Part shown: positions 22,178 to 24,193 of the stretch, piece by piece
Position numbering within the stretch: position 1 is the first letter of the stretch
Layout: each line of letters opens with the position of its first letter
DNA from: H111-94 sp034436045
Lineage (GTDB): Bacteria; Chloroflexota; Ktedonobacteria; Ktedonobacterales; Ktedonobacteraceae
Direction of reading: 5' to 3'
DNA length: 24,193 bases
Assembly: GCA_034436045.1 (NCBI GenBank)
Contig: DAOTVZ010000323.1
Location: 1 to 24,193 of the forward strand
Notes under the pieces: generated by a model
The model's database searches: none
Seen by the model: the letters and a program-made list of their open reading frames with translations, nothing else
Told to the model about the DNA's origin: nothing
Made by a program: the position numbers and the translations under genes

Positions 22178-23302
22178 CTACGAATCTTGCGAAAATGTTT
22201 CATCCCATCGCTCAGCCACTTCTTTCTGAAGCGACGGCAACACATGAGAGTACATGTTCATCGTCATATCAATGGTACTATGTCCCAAAAGCTCCTGTAC
22301 AATCTTAGGATGCACATTCATTTCTAGCAGAATAGTCGCCGCACTATGCCGCAGATCATGAAAGCGCATATGAGGCAATCCAATATCACGCAGGAACTTA
22401 CTAAACGAACGCCACAGGTAGCCAGGGTTGAAATAGTTACCATGTAGGCCACAGAATACTAAATCCTTCTCTACCCATAGATCACCACACACCACCTTTT
22501 CAGCATCTTGCCTCAATCGATGGGCTTTCAACGCCTCTACTACATACGACGGCAGCACGATTTTACGCCTCCCTGCTTTTGTTTTTGGTTCAGTCTCGAC
22601 ATAGCCATGCTTCGGAATGTAGTCAACTGTACGCTGGACTTGAAGAGTACCGGTCTCCAAGTTCACATCTTGCCAGCGCAGAGCCAGCAATTCTCCACGC
22701 CGCATACCAGTTGTCACGGCCAGCAGAAGAATGGTTTCTAGTCGATGCTCTTTTACCGCTTTCAAAAGCGCCCGCGCCTGCTCTCTCGTTAGGACTTGTA
22801 ATTCCTTTTTAGGGATGCGCGGAGCAGACACCAGATCACACACATTTTTCGGTATCATATTCCACTTGACTGCCTGATCGAGAGCCTCATGCAAGAGACC
22901 ATGTATGCTATTGACCGTTTTCGGCGCAAGACCATCTTGCAGCTTCTGTGCATAGAATGACTGCACTTGCAATGGTGTCAACTTCTGTAGCGGCACATCC
23001 CCAAGTATCGGGACAATATACTTAATGAGCTTTTGATACTTGACATAGGTACTCAGACGTATCGTCACTTTATGAGCCTCTAGCCAATAGTCGAGATACG
23101 CCTGAACTGTTTGACGAGATGCAGGCACAAGCGCCCCTTGTTGTTGTTCATGAAGCGCAACTTTCAACTTTTCTTGCACTTCCTTACGAGTCTTTCCATA
23201 GTAGACTCGACGTTTCCCATTTTCCAGGGTTACACTTCCAACCCATTTACCATCAGACTTGCGCTGATAAATGGAACCTTCACCATTCCCCCGCTTACTC
23301 AT
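22178..23302 (-). CDS. Tyrosine recombinase / phage-type integrase
   Basis: This 374-residue protein has an N-terminal arm-binding domain (NGEGSIYQRKSDGKWVGSV, about 1-50), a core-binding SAM-like domain (about 64-160) and a C-terminal catalytic domain. The catalytic residues are present: R201 in TTGMRRGEL, a beta-hairpin lysine near K242 (TEPKTKAGRRKIVLP), H315 and R318 in FHDLRH, H341 in LLGH and the nucleophile Y351 in NMYSHVLP. It should integrate and excise the element at ssrA. The ORF is open from 23329, but GGAGG at 23308-23312 lies 5 bases from the ATG at 23302, giving MSKRGNGEGS, the usual start for this group. It is transcribed toward ssrA, as is common for int genes beside their att site. 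Confidence 0.93.
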   Translation of the reverse strand: MSKRGNGEGSIYQRKSDGKWVGSVTLENGKRRVYYGKTRKEVQEKLKVALHEQQQGALVPASRQTVQAYLDYWLEAHKVTIRLSTYVKYQKLIKYIVPILGDVPLQKLTPLQVQSFYAQKLQDGLAPKTVNSIHGLLHEALDQAVKWNMIPKNVCDLVSAPRIPKKELQVLTREQARALLKAVKEHRLETILLLAVTTGMRRGELLALRWQDVNLETGTLQVQRTVDYIPKHGYVETEPKTKAGRRKIVLPSYVVEALKAHRLRQDAEKVVCGDLWVEKDLVFCGLHGNYFNPGYLWRSFSKFLRDIGLPHMRFHDLRHSAATILLEMNVHPKIVQELLGHSTIDMTMNMYSHVLPSLQKEVAERWDETFSQDS

Positions 23303-23328
23303 CATTACCTCCATGAAGACAACAAGCA

Positions 23329-23368
23329 ACCCGCCTTTATCACCAAGCTATGAGCAATAAAGGCGGGT
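23329..23368. repeat. Perfect 12-base inverted repeat upstream of int
   Basis: ACCCGCCTTTAT (23329-23340) and ATAAAGGCGGGT (23357-23368) are perfectly complementary around a 16-base loop. The repeat lies between the excisionase-like gene and int and reaches into the candidate -10 of int. No T-run follows on either strand, so an operator, or a hairpin in the int leader, is more likely than a terminator. Confidence 0.8.
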
Positions 23369-23395
23369 ATAATATTAAAGATGCTACGCTAACAA
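23367..23395 (-). promoter_or_regulatory. Candidate int promoter overlapping the end of the excisionase-like gene
   Basis: On the minus strand TTGTTA (plus 23390-23395) and TTATAC (plus 23367-23372) are 17 bases apart. Transcription would start near 23360, inside the inverted repeat, so a protein bound there could block int. Confidence 0.35.
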
Positions 23396-23638
23396 CCCAC
23401 GCTGTTCCCGTTCTTGCAGCCAGCGTTCTAACGAGTCAGCAGACACCCGAACAGCACGACCAAAGCGTACCACCGGCAACCCTTCACCCTTAATCAAGTA
23501 ATACACTTTGGTACGCCCCAATCCCAATATCTGACAGACTTGAGGAATAGTTAGCAGACATGCAGCGGACTCAATACATTGCACGTTTTGATTGCTCATC
23601 AGCACACCTCCTGTTAATGGTTGTTTTTTTCGTCTCAT
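23384..23638 (-). CDS. Excisionase-like small HTH DNA-binding protein
   Basis: The protein contains a winged-HTH domain of the excisionase / MerR-like group: LLTIPQVCQILGLGRTKVYYLIKGEGLPVVRFGRAVRV, then SADSLERWLQER. Such proteins bend the DNA at att sites and favour excision over integration. Two starts are credible: the ATG at 23638 (84 residues) with AAGGAG 6 bases upstream, and an in-frame ATG at 23599 (71 residues) with AGGAGG at 23607-23612, 7 bases upstream. The extra basic N-terminus is MRRKKQPLTGGVL. A third ATG at 23665 is possible but has no clear ribosome binding site. It precedes int on the same strand, the usual recombination-directionality arrangement. Confidence 0.8.
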   Translation of the reverse strand: MRRKKQPLTGGVLMSNQNVQCIESAACLLTIPQVCQILGLGRTKVYYLIKGEGLPVVRFGRAVRVSADSLERWLQEREQRGLLA

Positions 23639-23671
23639 AGTATGCTCCTTGTTGTTGGGTAACATAGCTTT

Positions 23672-24193
23672 CTACGACAGAAACCGTTTGAGGTAGTCAT
23701 AGGCCAGATTGACCGCTACCATATCTTCATGCAACCCGCCTGCATCAGGGTGATGCTTCTTGGAGAGTTCCCGATAACGGTTCACCAAGTCCTTTTTCGT
23801 GGGAAGAGACCGAAAGCCATAGATGTGCAACGCACTATCTAACGTTTTGGTAAACACCAGCGTTGGCTTACGTACTGGCTCCTGTGGCTGTGATGATGGA
23901 ACAGGAGACGGTTCCACTGGCTCGACCAATTGACGTGCCACCGTTTCCAGCAAGAGCAAGGTGATCTCACTTTTCTTGCCCAGGTAGCGTTTCTTCACCT
24001 CCGTTCCCACCCGTTTATAGGCGTACCAATAATATTCGCCGCCACGTTTGCGTGTCTCTTTGCGCACAGTCATCGTTTGATTCGTTGCAGAACAAAAGTG
24101 AAAAGTATCTATCATGCCTAGCCAGGAGTGCAGTGTCTCTTCGTTGTGCAACGGAAAATGAAAAGGGGTATGGATGACTTCATACCCCTGCAT
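23672..24193 (-). CDS. J-domain protein with an N-terminal YWYAYK module (possibly incomplete at the edge)
   Basis: 173 residues are visible from an ATG at the window edge, so the true start could lie outside. The C-terminus is a short J-domain (about 119-172): helix ALHIYGFRSLPTKKDLVNRYRELSKKHHPDAGG with HPD at 148-150, then VNLAYDYLKRFL. J-domains stimulate DnaK-type chaperones and are also found in phage and plasmid replication proteins. The N-terminal half has a TRKRGGEYYWYAYKRVGTEVKKRYLGKK-type segment (48-74), resembling a module seen before other domains in Ktedonobacteria-type regulators, joined by a proline-rich linker (about 91-108). It lies 33 bases upstream of the excisionase-like gene and may be co-transcribed with it. 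Its role in the element is unknown. Confidence 0.65.
   Translation of the reverse strand: MQGYEVIHTPFHFPLHNEETLHSWLGMIDTFHFCSATNQTMTVRKETRKRGGEYYWYAYKRVGTEVKKRYLGKKSEITLLLLETVARQLVEPVEPSPVPSSQPQEPVRKPTLVFTKTLDSALHIYGFRSLPTKKDLVNRYRELSKKHHPDAGGLHEDMVAVNLAYDYLKRFLS

Overview
The window reads as a moderate-GC bacterial chromosome with Gram-positive-style AGGAGG ribosome binding sites. The gene mix (a DUF1786 protein, a long MoxR/DUF58/von Willebrand A operon fused to an ABC-2 exporter, and a LuxR-like YWYAYK module in a mobile element) best fits a filamentous Chloroflexota of the Ktedonobacteria type. That assignment is inferred from memory of such genomes and is not proven by the sequence.

Layout. 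(1) 1-6158 is a metabolic neighbourhood. It holds a DUF1786 protein cut by the left edge (minus), a two-helix small membrane protein and a 4-coumarate-CoA-ligase-like acyl-CoA synthetase (plus), a ChbG/HpnK (YdjC) carbohydrate deacetylase and a DAO-type FAD oxidoreductase (both minus), and an HSL-family alpha/beta hydrolase (plus) closed by a strong intrinsic terminator. The 450-bp gap before the hydrolase is rich in inverted repeats and carries a T-box-like core on the minus strand. (2) 6501-19831 is one co-directional cluster of eight genes: a secreted/membrane-anchored 914-aa protein, an ABC ATPase, an ABC-2 permease, a DUF4175-like coiled-coil membrane protein, a MoxR AAA+ ATPase, a DUF58 protein, a BatA-type vWA membrane protein with a degenerate metal site, and a 960-aa protein with one intact and one degenerate vWA domain around a glutamine-amidotransferase-like domain. 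Several genes overlap or nearly touch, so they probably form one membrane-envelope machine. This is the main candidate for a poorly described system. (3) 20132-21429 holds an adenylate kinase with an unusual C-H-C-D zinc-site variant and a hotdog thioesterase with the FlK catalytic triad spacing. (4) 21541-22034 is the ssrA (tmRNA) gene with its promoter and terminator. (5) 22035-24193 is the start of an integrated mobile element. A tyrosine integrase, an excisionase-like HTH protein and a J-domain protein all point toward the 3' end of ssrA, and direct repeats lie between int and ssrA. The far end of this element is outside the window.

How the genes may work together: in MoxR/DUF58/vWA systems the AAA+ ATPase is thought to remodel or load partners through the vWA proteins. 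Here this set is joined to an ABC-2 exporter and a large extracellular protein, which suggests ATP-driven assembly or export at the cell surface. The substrate cannot be read from the sequence.
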